64,000 bases of DNA from Paraburkholderia aromaticivorans (GTDB lineage Bacteria; Pseudomonadota; Gammaproteobacteria; Burkholderiales; Burkholderiaceae): NCBI RefSeq assembly GCF_012689525.1, contig NZ_CP051516.1:2232001-2296000 (forward strand). The letters run 5' to 3'. Below the pieces are notes generated by a model that made no database searches, was not told the DNA's origin, and worked only from the letters and a program-made list of their open reading frames with translations. Shown here one piece after another: positions 52,820 to 61,014 of this stretch (position 1 is its first letter; each line of letters opens with the position of its first letter). The translations under genes were made by a program, and so were the position numbers.

Positions 52820-54028
52820 TTATCGCTTGAGCAGCGAGCGAAGCGAGACGGACGTATCGGCCAACTGATTCGCGTCTACCGGACCACCAGCGACCATTCT
52901 TACGAATATAGCCATGTCCTTGCCATTGTTGACCGTTACCGCAGCCCGTACGTTGCCGGCGTCATTGAGGCCGATCATGCTGAAAGTGCCATCGGCAATC
53001 GTCCCACGCAGGACCACCGTGTGAGCGCCTTCGAAAATGCCAAGCGATTGCACATTGCAGTCGTACTGATCCGACCAGAGCCACGGTGTTTCGTCATAGC
53101 GCTCGGTCGCACCGAGCATGTTGGCGGCCGCCACTGCCGGCTGCTTCTCCGCGACCTGCCAGGATTCGACACGCACGTGACGTCCGATCGACGTGACGAA
53201 GTGCTGTGTGACCTCGCCGGCAGCAAAAATGTCCGGGTCAGAAGTACGGCATTCGTCATTGACCACAATGCCATCTCTAACCTCAAGCCCTGCCTGCTCA
53301 GCCAGTTCCGTGTTGGGGACTACGCCAATTCCGGCCACGACTACGTCCGCAAACAGGTCACCTTCGCTGGTTGCAACGCGCACGGAACCGTCCAGCGCCT
53401 GTTGGATATCCGTGACCTGCGCTCCAAGGCGAAACTCCACGCCGCGACTTACGTGGAGCTGTCGCATGAACTCGCTGACTTCCGGCGGCATCGAACGCTT
53501 GAGCAACCGGTCAGCCGGCTCGACGAGCGTCACTGCACATCCTCGGCCGATGGCGGTTGCCGCGACCTCCAGTCCAACGAATCCGCCTCCCACGATCACG
53601 ACTCGCGCCCCTTGTGCGAGCCGCATCCTCAGATTCCGGGCATCGTCGAGCGTGCGCAGGTAATGCACGGGGCCACCTTGCAATTTGCGGACGCGCGACC
53701 CAGTCGCCAGCAGAAGACGGTCGTAAGAGACCGCCGAACCATCGCTCAAGGTGAGCAGGCGGTCCGCACGATGGATCGCCGTGACTTTCAGTCCCAGGCG
53801 CACTTCAATACGCTGGCTCCGGTAGTAATCGACGTTTCGAATGAACGCATGCCGCTCCCGCTCTGCGTCGAGCAGCGCATCTTTCGAAAGCGACGGCCGG
53901 TCATACGGCAGATGGGTTTCGTCACCAATGATGCAGATGCGCGCGTCGGGCGCGCGCTCACGCAACACCTCCGCTGCCCTGCGGCCGGCTTGACCGCCAC
54001 CGACAATAATAAGATTTTGACTCTGCAT
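52820..54028 (-). CDS. ferredoxin reductase of ring-hydroxylating dioxygenase (AndAa-like)
   Basis: NADH:ferredoxin oxidoreductase, 402 residues. FAD site NLIIVGGGQAGRRAAEVL at the N-terminus, NAD site VVIVGGGFVGLEVAATA in the middle, and the second FAD motif DIFAAGEVTQ are all intact. It passes electrons from NADH to the Rieske ferredoxin encoded next to it. It is the last gene of an operon in the order large subunit, small subunit, ferredoxin, reductase, as in the three-component anthranilate dioxygenase of Burkholderia (andAcAdAbAa). The symbol is withheld because substrate is inferred. Confidence 0.87.
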   Translation of the reverse strand: MQSQNLIIVGGGQAGRRAAEVLRERAPDARICIIGDETHLPYDRPSLSKDALLDAERERHAFIRNVDYYRSQRIEVRLGLKVTAIHRADRLLTLSDGSAVSYDRLLLATGSRVRKLQGGPVHYLRTLDDARNLRMRLAQGARVVIVGGGFVGLEVAATAIGRGCAVTLVEPADRLLKRSMPPEVSEFMRQLHVSRGVEFRLGAQVTDIQQALDGSVRVATSEGDLFADVVVAGIGVVPNTELAEQAGLEVRDGIVVNDECRTSDPDIFAAGEVTQHFVTSIGRHVRVESWQVAEKQPAVAAANMLGATERYDETPWLWSDQYDCNVQSLGIFEGAHTVVLRGTIADGTFSMIGLNDAGNVRAAVTVNNGKDMAIFVRMVAGGPVDANQLADTSVSLRSLLKR

Positions 54029-54055
54029 AGCACAGCTCCCGCAATTGACCGACCG

Positions 54056-54385
54056 TCACTCTGTTCCGGTACTGCCGACTTCCACCCGGTCGTTGATCAC
54101 ACGAATCGGATACGTGCGAACCGGTTCGGTAATCGGAGCGGAGCACGGTGCACCCGAGCGCAGGTCGATCAGCCCCTGGTGAAGCGGGCATTCGACGCAA
54201 CCATTCTCGACGAACCCTTCGGACAGCCGCGCATGACCGTGAGAGCACAGGTCGTGCAGCGCAAACCATTCGCCCTCTGTGCGGAACACCGCGACGGGGT
54301 GCGCGCCGATTGCAACCTGTGCAGGCTCGTCCTCCGTGAAGTCACTTGTCGCGCCCACGTCAATCCACTGAATCATTTCCGACAT
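54056..54385 (-). CDS. Rieske 2Fe-2S ferredoxin of ring-hydroxylating dioxygenase (AndAb-like)
   Basis: Soluble Rieske ferredoxin of 109 residues that carries electrons from the reductase to the oxygenase. Ligands are Cys47 and His49 in DLCSHGHARLS and Cys66 and His69 in CPLHQG. The length and fold match naphthalene/biphenyl-type ferredoxins. It lies 12 bases after the small-subunit gene and 27 before the reductase gene. All cluster residues are intact. Confidence 0.92.
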   Translation of the reverse strand: MSEMIQWIDVGATSDFTEDEPAQVAIGAHPVAVFRTEGEWFALHDLCSHGHARLSEGFVENGCVECPLHQGLIDLRSGAPCSAPITEPVRTYPIRVINDRVEVGSTGTE

Positions 54386-54397
54386 TCGAAGCTCCGT

Positions 54398-54874
54398 TCA
54401 GATCGGCGTGGCGAGCAGCGTCCGTACTCGCGACGTGTCGTAGATCACCCGCTTTTCAGCGTAGCGCCAGCCATCGGACGTTCGAACCACGCGGTCAAGA
54501 TAACGACCCGCCTGGTAGACGAACGACTCACCGTTTGTCAGCGTTTGAACGACGATGTAACTGCTCTCCGTGCGCACTTGATCCGCGGACTGTTCGAGGA
54601 CCGTCAGGCCGGACGTCATGTGGCGATACGAGTGCTCTTCGAAGATGTTCGCGTTACGCAGCGACACGACCCGATCGCGCAACATGCGCTTGTTCGTGCA
54701 GTGAATGATGCCGATTGGCAAACCGGCGTCATCATTTTCGCGAGGAACGATCTCGTACAGGCAGTCTTCGACGAAAAAGTCGGGCCAGGCTTCGAGACGA
54801 TCGTTGTCCAGTGCATTGACGTAGCGGCTTTGCAGCATATGAAGCTCAAGCCACAGTTGTGTTTCCTGTTCCAT
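54398..54874 (-). CDS. aromatic-ring-hydroxylating dioxygenase small subunit (AndAd-like)
   Basis: Beta subunit of the alpha3-beta3 oxygenase, 158 residues. It has the NTF2/cone-like fold typical of the family with segments RYVNALDNDRLEAWPDFFVE, EEHSYRHMTSGL and YQAGRYLDRVVRTSDGWRYA. It has a structural role. It lies 18 bases after the large-subunit gene. Nothing is broken. Confidence 0.92.
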   Translation of the reverse strand: MEQETQLWLELHMLQSRYVNALDNDRLEAWPDFFVEDCLYEIVPRENDDAGLPIGIIHCTNKRMLRDRVVSLRNANIFEEHSYRHMTSGLTVLEQSADQVRTESSYIVVQTLTNGESFVYQAGRYLDRVVRTSDGWRYAEKRVIYDTSRVRTLLATPI

Positions 54875-54892
54875 CTCTCGACACCCCTTCGT

Positions 54893-56167
54893 TCAATAAC
54901 CCATGAGCTTCTGATAGCCGACCCAGAACTTTCGGATCAGGCTTTCCGTGATGACCGTGTCCTGCTGATCCGGATTTCCACGCGACATCTCGATGACCGA
55001 GGTCGCGTCGGCGTCCCGCACGGTACCTTGCTGCACGAGTTCGGTGGCCTCGGTGTCCTCCATCGAGATGTACCCTGCCGGCCCGACGAGGTTGGCCTGT
55101 TTGATGCGCAGCGCACGCATTTCGGGGGTGTCGTCCGTATAGCCGAAGAAGTGAAAAATCAGCTCGAAGCTGTCCGGCCCCTTCGCCAGCAATTGACGTG
55201 CGACCAGCGTGTTATGAATCTGCTGGATCACAAGCTGCGGGAAAATCGGCTGGATGTGATTGGTCGTGTCTTCTTCGAATTCGGAAACGAGCGCGAGAAT
55301 CGAATCGTCTTCCAGCGCGAAGCCCTCGTCGAACGAGCGGATGTTCTGCTGCTTGTACGCGTCCGACGTGTCTTCTCCCGTCTTCGTCACGGTGATGATG
55401 CTGTGCAGGCCGTGATTCGCATCCGGAATCGAGCGCGCTTTCATGCCCACACGGAAGATATTGAAGGTGGTGTGAAAGAGGTGCAGCATGCTCGCATGGT
55501 ACGGATCCTTCACGTTCTCCATGTAGAGCTTCCAGTTCGAGTTGGAGAACTGGCGTGTGCAACCGAGATACTCGATGGGCTTGTGGAAGATCCTGTCGAT
55601 CCACGGGCGCATTTCATTGCCAAGGTATTCCGGCAACGGAACTACTTCGTCGCTGAACGTCGCAAATACGAGGCCGCGATAGACCTCAACGCGCAGTTGC
55701 TTCAGACTGTGCGCCTTCGGATCGAAGTCCGCGGGCATCCCGGACATGCCTTTCTGCCCGCGGCGAAACGGGACGCCGAGCAGATTGCCCGCGTTGTCGA
55801 AACTCCACTGGTGATAGACGCAGGTGTGCGACGTTGCGTTGCCGCGCGACTTTCGGCAAACCATCGCGCCGCGGTGCGCGCAGCGATTGACCCACGCAGC
55901 AACCACGCCGTCTTCCATGCGGGTAACAACCACCGGTGTGTCGCCGACGAACGTGCTCTTGAAGTCCCCGATATTCGGAATCTCGGCCTCGAGGGCCACA
56001 AAGTTCCATGTCGGACCGCGAAAAATCCGCGCCTGCTCCCGTTCGAAGACCGCTTGAGAGCTGAACACCTTGTACGGGACACGCGAGCCGTCAGTATGCG
56101 GAAATCTGACGAAATCATCGTCCAGTTCGCCGGCTGGCCGCAGTGGCATCTCAGTCGTTTGCATCAT
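54893..56167 (-). CDS. aromatic-ring-hydroxylating dioxygenase large subunit (anthranilate-type, AndAc-like)
   Basis: Catalytic alpha subunit, 424 residues. Rieske ligands are Cys96, His98, Cys116 and His119 (CAHRGAMVCRK...CVYH). The mononuclear iron site is in ENVKDPYHASMLH, with His224 and His229; the bridging Asp221 is present. The likely reaction is anthranilate to catechol, inferred from the operon order and the divergent AraC regulator; salicylate or related benzoates are alternatives. Two adjacent ATGs (56167, 56164) follow AAGGAGGAGC, so either may start. First gene of the operon. Confidence 0.88.
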   Translation of the reverse strand: MMQTTEMPLRPAGELDDDFVRFPHTDGSRVPYKVFSSQAVFEREQARIFRGPTWNFVALEAEIPNIGDFKSTFVGDTPVVVTRMEDGVVAAWVNRCAHRGAMVCRKSRGNATSHTCVYHQWSFDNAGNLLGVPFRRGQKGMSGMPADFDPKAHSLKQLRVEVYRGLVFATFSDEVVPLPEYLGNEMRPWIDRIFHKPIEYLGCTRQFSNSNWKLYMENVKDPYHASMLHLFHTTFNIFRVGMKARSIPDANHGLHSIITVTKTGEDTSDAYKQQNIRSFDEGFALEDDSILALVSEFEEDTTNHIQPIFPQLVIQQIHNTLVARQLLAKGPDSFELIFHFFGYTDDTPEMRALRIKQANLVGPAGYISMEDTEATELVQQGTVRDADATSVIEMSRGNPDQQDTVITESLIRKFWVGYQKLMGY

Positions 56168-56224
56168 GCTCCTCCTTGTTTGGAATATCATCGTGGAGCA
56201 ATGCTGAGGCCGCCGAAACGCAAT

Positions 56225-56269
56225 CGCTATCCAATTCCGGTGGAATTCGGCCGCGCTATCCAGTTTCGG
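56225..56269 (-). promoter_or_regulatory. direct repeats upstream of dioxygenase operon (candidate AraC sites)
   Basis: Two copies of CGCTATCCARTTYCGG (14 of 16 identical) start 29 bases apart, at 56225 and 56254, in the 200-base gap between the divergent dioxygenase and AraC genes. On the minus strand each contains GGATA, like the GGNTA half of XylS-type boxes, and both point toward the dioxygenase start. This layout fits an activator site just upstream of its promoter. Confidence 0.6.
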
Positions 56270-56367
56270 CAAGTTTCGTCGCGAGGGTTGGATCGTGTAT
56301 CGCCGTGATTATTTTTCAGCCACACTTTCGCAGTTGAATCATTGCCACATCTACCCGCCGGTTAGTC

Positions 56368-57327
56368 ATGCTCAAGTCTCCGTTTAGCGCGCTGGCCTTG
56401 CGCGAATTCAGACTCTTCGAATCCGCCGATCTCGATGAAACACGCGAGCGCATTTCCGGTGTGATGCAGCCCCACCAGCTCGTGCCCTCTGGCGCCAAGG
56501 CAGGCCGCTCACATATGGACTTTGTCAGGCTCGGCGGAGTCGGGATCGGCACGATTGCGTTTGGCACCGCGATGCGCGTCGACGTCGAGGCGGTTGACGG
56601 CTATCACCTGCTGATGTTTTGCGTCAGCGGTCAGGCGGAGGTTCGGACAAGGGGGCGAATTGTCTGCGCGGATCAGTCGAACGCGGTTCTGTGCGCGGCC
56701 GGCGAGCCATTCGACGCCGTCCTTTCGCCGGATTGCGAGCAGTTTATCGTGCGCATCGACACCGGTTTCCTCGGCACTCAAGCGTGGCCTGCGGGCCTGG
56801 GTCACGGCTCGCACCTTCATGTCGACAGTCCGGCGCTCGTAGGCTGGTTGCAACAACTCAATCTGATTGCCAATTCATCGGCTCTGCTCGATCTCGCCCG
56901 GAAAAATGAGGGCGTCGGCAGGCAGATGGGCCGCCTTCTGATCGAGTTGCTGACCCCTGGTCTCGTTGCAGTGGCACCCGAGCCGAATCGTCGGACGGCG
57001 TCACCAGGCTTCGTCAAGCGGGCCGAGGATTTCATGCAGGAACATTGCGGAGAAGTCTTGCGACTGCCGGATATAGCAATCGCGCTAGGGCTGGCCGAGC
57101 GGACACTCCGTGATGGCTTTCAACAGTTCCGGGGCATCAGTCCCACGCAGTATCTGCGGCAAATCCGCCTCGACAGGGCGTATCAGATTCTTCGGGAAGC
57201 GACCACCGGTGTTCATGTCTCGGACGTCGCCATGGATTGCGGCTTCTTTCACCTGGGGCGATTCTCGATCGAGTACAAGAAGCGATTCGGCGAATCCCCC
57301 TCAGAGACGCTGGCGCGGCGGATGTAA
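56368..57327 (+). CDS. AraC/XylS-family transcriptional regulator (AndR-like)
   Basis: A 319-residue regulator. The N-terminal domain (about 1-200) is a cupin-like effector domain of the type in XylS/AraC catabolic activators. The C-terminal domain holds two helix-turn-helix motifs: LRLPDIAIALGLAERTLRDG and VHVSDVAMDCGFFHLGRFS, with the final KRFGESPSETL. It is divergent from the dioxygenase operon, so it probably activates it with the aromatic substrate as effector. The start ATG gives a normal length. Confidence 0.9.
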   Translation: MLKSPFSALALREFRLFESADLDETRERISGVMQPHQLVPSGAKAGRSHMDFVRLGGVGIGTIAFGTAMRVDVEAVDGYHLLMFCVSGQAEVRTRGRIVCADQSNAVLCAAGEPFDAVLSPDCEQFIVRIDTGFLGTQAWPAGLGHGSHLHVDSPALVGWLQQLNLIANSSALLDLARKNEGVGRQMGRLLIELLTPGLVAVAPEPNRRTASPGFVKRAEDFMQEHCGEVLRLPDIAIALGLAERTLRDGFQQFRGISPTQYLRQIRLDRAYQILREATTGVHVSDVAMDCGFFHLGRFSIEYKKRFGESPSETLARRM

Positions 57328-57335
57328 GGGTGACA

Positions 57336-57356
57336 GGCGACACACACTGCGTCGCC
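57336..57356 (+). terminator. weak hairpin after the AraC gene
   Basis: GGCGAC / GTCGCC stem (6 bp) with a nine-base loop, nine bases after the stop. No T-run; a transcript end is only suggested. Confidence 0.35.
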
Positions 57357-57454
57357 GTCCCGACATCCATCAATCCAGTTGATTGCCCCGCGACTTCATC
57401 CGGGCCACATTTCTCCAGGCTCAAAAATTGGCGTGGAGGTTCACACGCACTCAA

Positions 57455-58180
57455 CGATTCACCGACATACGCTCCCGCAGCATTCGCGGCAATGAAGTAG
57501 CGCCGGTCTGTGAGATTGTGAATGTTGAGGTCGACGCTTTCCATATTGCTGATCGTGGTCAGCGCAGCCACGTTATCGCGCTCTACGTCGAATAGCGCTG
57601 TATTGAGGACATACCGGTCGTCGAGAAACGAGAACTTGATGCCCGCATCGTATTGCAACGCGGATTCGGGAGCACCGAATCCATTTTGCGTATTTTCGGA
57701 GTTTAAGTTGGCGAGATGGCTCTTCGACACACCGAGGTACGGCGACATCCACGGCAGTGCCTTGTACAGCACGCCAATATTCCAGCTTACCGGCGCATCG
57801 TCGCGTGAGTCGGTCACACCGGCGACGAGCGGTTGCCCCTCCGTATCGAACCGGCCAGACACCGTGATATTCGGCGTGAGCGACGTGTCCAACCAGTCCT
57901 TGCGCACGCCCGCGCGCACTTTCAGTTTGTCGGCCACGTCAATCTGATCGGTTGCATAAACGCTGTAGTAGTTTGCAACCAGGTGATCGTTATCACACGA
58001 ATGCTTTGCGTCGCAAAGAAACACCAGCCCAGCGAGCGATGTCTCCGGCGGCACGGGAGCGAATGCGTCCGGGATGTTCGGCAAATCCGCCGTGCTGCAC
58101 TCGATATTCCTGTTATTCAAGGTTGGGCCCGAGTTGGCGGAAACTGCTGCGGAAGTCCACTTCGTGCCGTTGCAACTTCT
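57455..58180 (-). pseudogene. remnant of TonB-dependent siderophore receptor
   Basis: The translated minus strand here has receptor-barrel segments: YYSVYATDQIDVADKLKVRA, DAPVSWNIGVLYKALPW, SPYLGVSKSHLANLNSENTQ, FGAPESALQYDAGIKFSF and NIHNLTDRRYF. The N-terminal signal, TonB box and plug are absent, and about 100 barrel residues seem to be missing between the TTISNMES and VDLNIHNL segments. After the AYVGES segment (about 57460) the frame runs into unrelated sequence instead of the terminal aromatic strand. No start codon with a ribosome-binding site is visible. It is a decayed outer-membrane iron-uptake gene. Confidence 0.82.
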
Positions 58181-58308
58181 CGTCGGCTCTTGCCCGCTTC
58201 TGCCTGACAAATGCGAAAGGAAGCCATGACGGCTCCCTATGAACGGTATCCCCCACTTTCGGAAAGCTGACGATTTGCGTTACCCGGCCGAGACACTGTA
58301 GAATCGCT

Positions 58309-58460
58309 CCTCTCATTGGGGAGTAGCCGCCTCGACCGCAAAGCTCGAGGGTGCCCGTCAACATACTTGGTGGTCGACAGACCGCCATGGCGTGCACAGC
58401 ACTATGCCTGGCAAGACCGATGACCCGCATTCCGACCTGACCGGGTCGCCGGAATGCGCG
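58309..58460 (+). promoter_or_regulatory. yybP-ykoY (manganese) riboswitch
   Basis: The leader of the GDT1-family gene has the yybP-ykoY landmarks: TTGGGGAGTAGCCGCC (about 58315-58331), GTCAACATACT (58357-58367), and the CATGGCGTGC...GGCAAGACCGATGACCC stretch to about 58426. The expression platform may be the hairpin CGCATTCCG / CGGAATGCG (9 bp, 58426-58458) ending 40 bases before the start codon. Mn(II) binding would open expression of the downstream exporter. Covariation was not tested. Confidence 0.82.
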
Positions 58461-58497
58461 TCATCGCGTGCTTATTGCGCGGCCCGGCCCCCAACCT

Positions 58498-59088
58498 ATG
58501 CAATCGTTCCTCGTTTCGACCAGCGTGGTCGGCCTAGCCGAAATTGGCGACAAGACCCAACTGTTGTCCTTGGTGCTGGCCGCCAGATATCGCAAGCCCA
58601 TTCCGATCATTCTCGGCGTCTTTGTCGCAACGCTCATCAATCATGCTGCGTCCGGCGCATTGGGAGCATGGCTTGCCAGCGTTCTGAGTCCCACGATCCT
58701 GAACTGGGCAGTCGTCGCATCATTTGCCGTCATGGCCGTCTGGATTCTGATTCCCGACAAGCTCGACGGCGCCGAGGCGGTGTCGACCACGCATCCGATG
58801 GGGGTGTTCGGCACCACGGCTCTGACGTTCTTCCTCGCCGAAATGGGTGACAAGACGCAGGTTGTCACGATCGCTCTGGCCGCGCGATTTCACGAATTCT
58901 TCGGGGTGGTCGCCGGCACCACGCTCGGCATGATGCTGGCGAACGTGCCCGTCATCTACCTGGGACACAAGTTCGCCGACCGTCTGCCGACCAAGGCGGT
59001 CCACATTCTGGCCGCGGTTATCTTCGTTGTCCTAGGTGGCTTCGCCCTCAGGACGGCGCTATATCCGCACGAGCACCCGCTGTTCTAG
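58498..59088 (+). CDS. TMEM165/GDT1 (UPF0016) family cation exporter
   Basis: A 196-residue inner-membrane protein with about six spans arranged as two repeats, each with the family signature: EIGDKTQ (about 15-21) and EMGDKTQ (about 115-121). Members exchange Mn2+ or Ca2+ for protons. A Mn riboswitch in the leader supports manganese export. The ATG at 58498 begins the first hydrophobic span region directly; an upstream ATG overlaps the riboswitch platform. A hairpin follows. Confidence 0.92.
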   Translation: MQSFLVSTSVVGLAEIGDKTQLLSLVLAARYRKPIPIILGVFVATLINHAASGALGAWLASVLSPTILNWAVVASFAVMAVWILIPDKLDGAEAVSTTHPMGVFGTTALTFFLAEMGDKTQVVTIALAARFHEFFGVVAGTTLGMMLANVPVIYLGHKFADRLPTKAVHILAAVIFVVLGGFALRTALYPHEHPLF

Positions 59089-59252
59089 TTCGAAGGGTTG
59101 GTTTCGTACGCTTGCGGCGCGCGTCGTGCGCGGTCGCCTGAGATGCCCTCGAAGATCATGGAGTCGGCCCCGACATCGGTTGCCTACGATGCTGGGCCGG
59201 TTACTTCAGCACGCCGGATAAACACCCTCTGATGGACGCTGAAGAGTCAAAG

Positions 59253-59276
59253 GTGCCCGCAATGCCTCGCGGGCAC
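59253..59276 (+). terminator. hairpin downstream of GDT1-family gene
   Basis: Perfect 8-bp stem GTGCCCGC / GCGGGCAC with an eight-base loop, followed by TGTTTC. It is 165 bases past the stop codon, so it may end the transcript. Confidence 0.6.
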
Positions 59277-59477
59277 TGTTTCGATGAACACCTTCTTGCG
59301 AGAACGCGCGAAAGGATTACGTCGCAGAAGATTTCCGGCGTGCCGTTTTGCGTTTGAAAAAAACGGAGCCCTAACTTTCCGGTTTTAACCTTTGTAAAGG
59401 AAAGCGTGCTTGCAACGGGCGATAGGTATACAGTCAGTGTATGGGTCGCACTCAGTGCCCCTTGTTCTGGAATCATC

Positions 59478-59669
59478 ATGCGATCACAAATTAAAGTTAC
59501 ACAACGTACGGCTGGCAACGTGAGTGAGTATGCTCTGTCGCGGCAGGCACAAGCACTCTCCCTCGAAACCGCGGATCGTGCACGGGCGGAAAAACGGCGC
59601 GTCAATGACGAACGCATTGATTCGAACGCAAGCAAGTGGCGCTATACAGCGCCGTTGGCAGAGAGTTGA
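59478..59669 (+). CDS. possible small protein
   Basis: A 63-residue hydrophilic frame, rich in Arg, Glu, Ala and Ser, without family resemblance. A longer version could start at the GTG at 59406, which has AAAGGAAAG upstream. No membrane span or cysteines. Coding is uncertain. Confidence 0.3.
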   Translation: MRSQIKVTQRTAGNVSEYALSRQAQALSLETADRARAEKRRVNDERIDSNASKWRYTAPLAES

Positions 59670-60043
59670 CGCCGAGGTCTCCGACCCTCATCCACTTGAT
59701 GACCGGCAAGCCTCTGGCATTGCGGCACGCGGCCGTTCCGGATCCGCTCACTAACTGCAAGGCCTGAAGAGTCAATGGCGGCACTTGCCGCTCGCTGAAC
59801 GAACGCGTTTCTGTATCGTCCTGTTCAAATCGTCTCTCGCCGCTCTCAATCGTTGCCGCGCTCGCCGCAACGCAATTATTCCAGACGTCGGTGCTGGTGG
59901 GACTTCGTGTACGAAATAGATCGTATGCGCTGACGCGCAAAGAAGACCCGTGCCCGAACTACGAATGCGCCCCATCGCCGACGCTATGGGACGGATGCCG
60001 GCATCCCGTCGGCGGAGCCGTTCTTTATCGGCAGGAGAGAATC

Positions 60044-60277
60044 ATGAATGATGACCAGGTCAATACAGAGGAATTGGAAGAAGACAGAAGGCGAAGAGAA
60101 GCCGCGGAGAATGCGACGGATGATGGCATGCCAGTGGTCGCGGAAGAAAAGAAGCGCGACACGGAGTCGACTCGATCCTTAACGACCCAACGATGGATCA
60201 GGCATTCGGGCAATGCCCGCAGGAACTGGATATTCACTGGCCTGCGGCGGAACTCGATATTGATTCGCCACACATGA
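60044..60277 (+). CDS. small acidic hypothetical protein, possibly frameshifted
   Basis: A 77-residue frame with a strong AGGAGAGA nine bases before its ATG. The first 45 residues are strongly acidic/basic alternating (EELEEDRRRREAAEN). After about 60160 the composition changes abruptly to Arg/Ile-rich. In the frame one base back, a reading frame from about 60166 to the stop at 60288 gives an acidic, better-looking continuation (VDSILNDPTMDQAFG...). A frameshift in the gene or in the sequence is therefore possible. No family recognised. Confidence 0.4.
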   Translation: MNDDQVNTEELEEDRRRREAAENATDDGMPVVAEEKKRDTESTRSLTTQRWIRHSGNARRNWIFTGLRRNSILIRHT

Positions 60278-60560
60278 ATGCCTCGTAGCGTCGTTACCCA
60301 TTCCCAAGCGAGAAACGAAAACTTCGCGGTACGGCACCGTACAGACATGCTCCCGCATGCGAGATAGAGTAGAAAAATAATCGCAGGAAATCTTCACAAC
60401 CCTTCTTTCCGAGGCTCCTGGTTACCTTCGCGGACTAGTTGGTCGGCGAAGCCAGGCGAACTGCGTGCAGGGCTCTGCCGATGAATGGCAGAGGGACTGC
60501 ACGCCATATCGACCGGAGCGTCAGGTTTCCGGAGCTTCAATCTCGGTAAAAAGGATCAAT

Positions 60561-60770
60561 ATGTCGCATCATCAGCTTGAAAAAGATCTCACTCACCTCG
60601 AACACATACTCCCACAACTCGTCGCTAACAATGTTCTTGGACTTGTCTATTGGCGGCAGCGTATTGCGGCGCTCGAAACAGCGCAGACATTACTTCCCGG
60701 TAGTGCCCGGCGAGTGACGCGCCTGCTGTCCATGTTTGACCAGATAGACCGTGAGATCACACGCCTGTAA
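60561..60770 (+). CDS. small hypothetical protein
   Basis: A 69-residue frame with AAAAAGGA eight bases before its ATG. The product is helical and amphipathic (LEKDLTHLEHILPQLVANNV, then WRQRIAALETAQTLLPGS) without membrane spans or cysteines. No family recognised. Its last 14 bases overlap the convergent gene that follows. It is likely real from its ribosome-binding site and regular helical pattern. Confidence 0.55.
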   Translation: MSHHQLEKDLTHLEHILPQLVANNVLGLVYWRQRIAALETAQTLLPGSARRVTRLLSMFDQIDREITRL

Positions 60771-60996
60771 AGCAGCGTACGCAGTAGTTGATCAACAGGC
60801 GCTCTCCGGCTTTCAGGCCGTCATGATCGAATAGCCTTTGCCACGTAGCCACCGTGTCCGCCGTTGCGGGACAGCGCGCGAGCGTGCGCAATGCCTCTCG
60901 CAATCGCTTCAACCAGGCGAGCGACTCGTCCTCCATCCTGAGCTTCCGCGCATCAAAGCGGGCCATGAAACATCGGCGCAACGCTTCGCGCGACAT
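60757..60996 (-). CDS. small hypothetical protein
   Basis: A 79-residue frame with a very good GGAGGACA directly upstream of its ATG. Basic and leucine/arginine-rich (LAWLKRLREALRTLARCPAT), predicted helical; two cysteines lie near the C-terminus (NYCVRCF). It overlaps the convergent small gene by 14 bases and lies just after the iron-permease-like gene on the same strand. Function unknown. Confidence 0.55.
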   Translation of the reverse strand: MSREALRRCFMARFDARKLRMEDESLAWLKRLREALRTLARCPATADTVATWQRLFDHDGLKAGERLLINYCVRCFTGV

Positions 60997-61014
60997 TGTC
61001 CTCCGACGCTGATG

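Larger units (their letters stand above)
59089..60043. other. gene-poor region
   Basis: About 950 bases with one weak small reading frame (59478-59669), a terminator hairpin at 59253-59276, and an inverted repeat ATACA-GTCAG-TGTAT at 59428-59442 that may mark a promoter/operator. No known protein or RNA gene was recognised. Confidence 0.4.

Noticed and set aside
56225..56269. Exact XylS-type boxes (TGCA-N6-GGNTA)
   Set aside because: Only the GGATA half is matched in both repeats; the TGCA half is matched partly in one and not in the other, so they are reported only as candidate AraC sites.
53021..56308. A 1095-codon open frame on the plus strand, antisense to four dioxygenase genes
   Set aside because: It runs opposite to four intact, well-recognised genes whose codon pattern at this GC content leaves the antisense frame free of stops. 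It has no family resemblance and no start signal.
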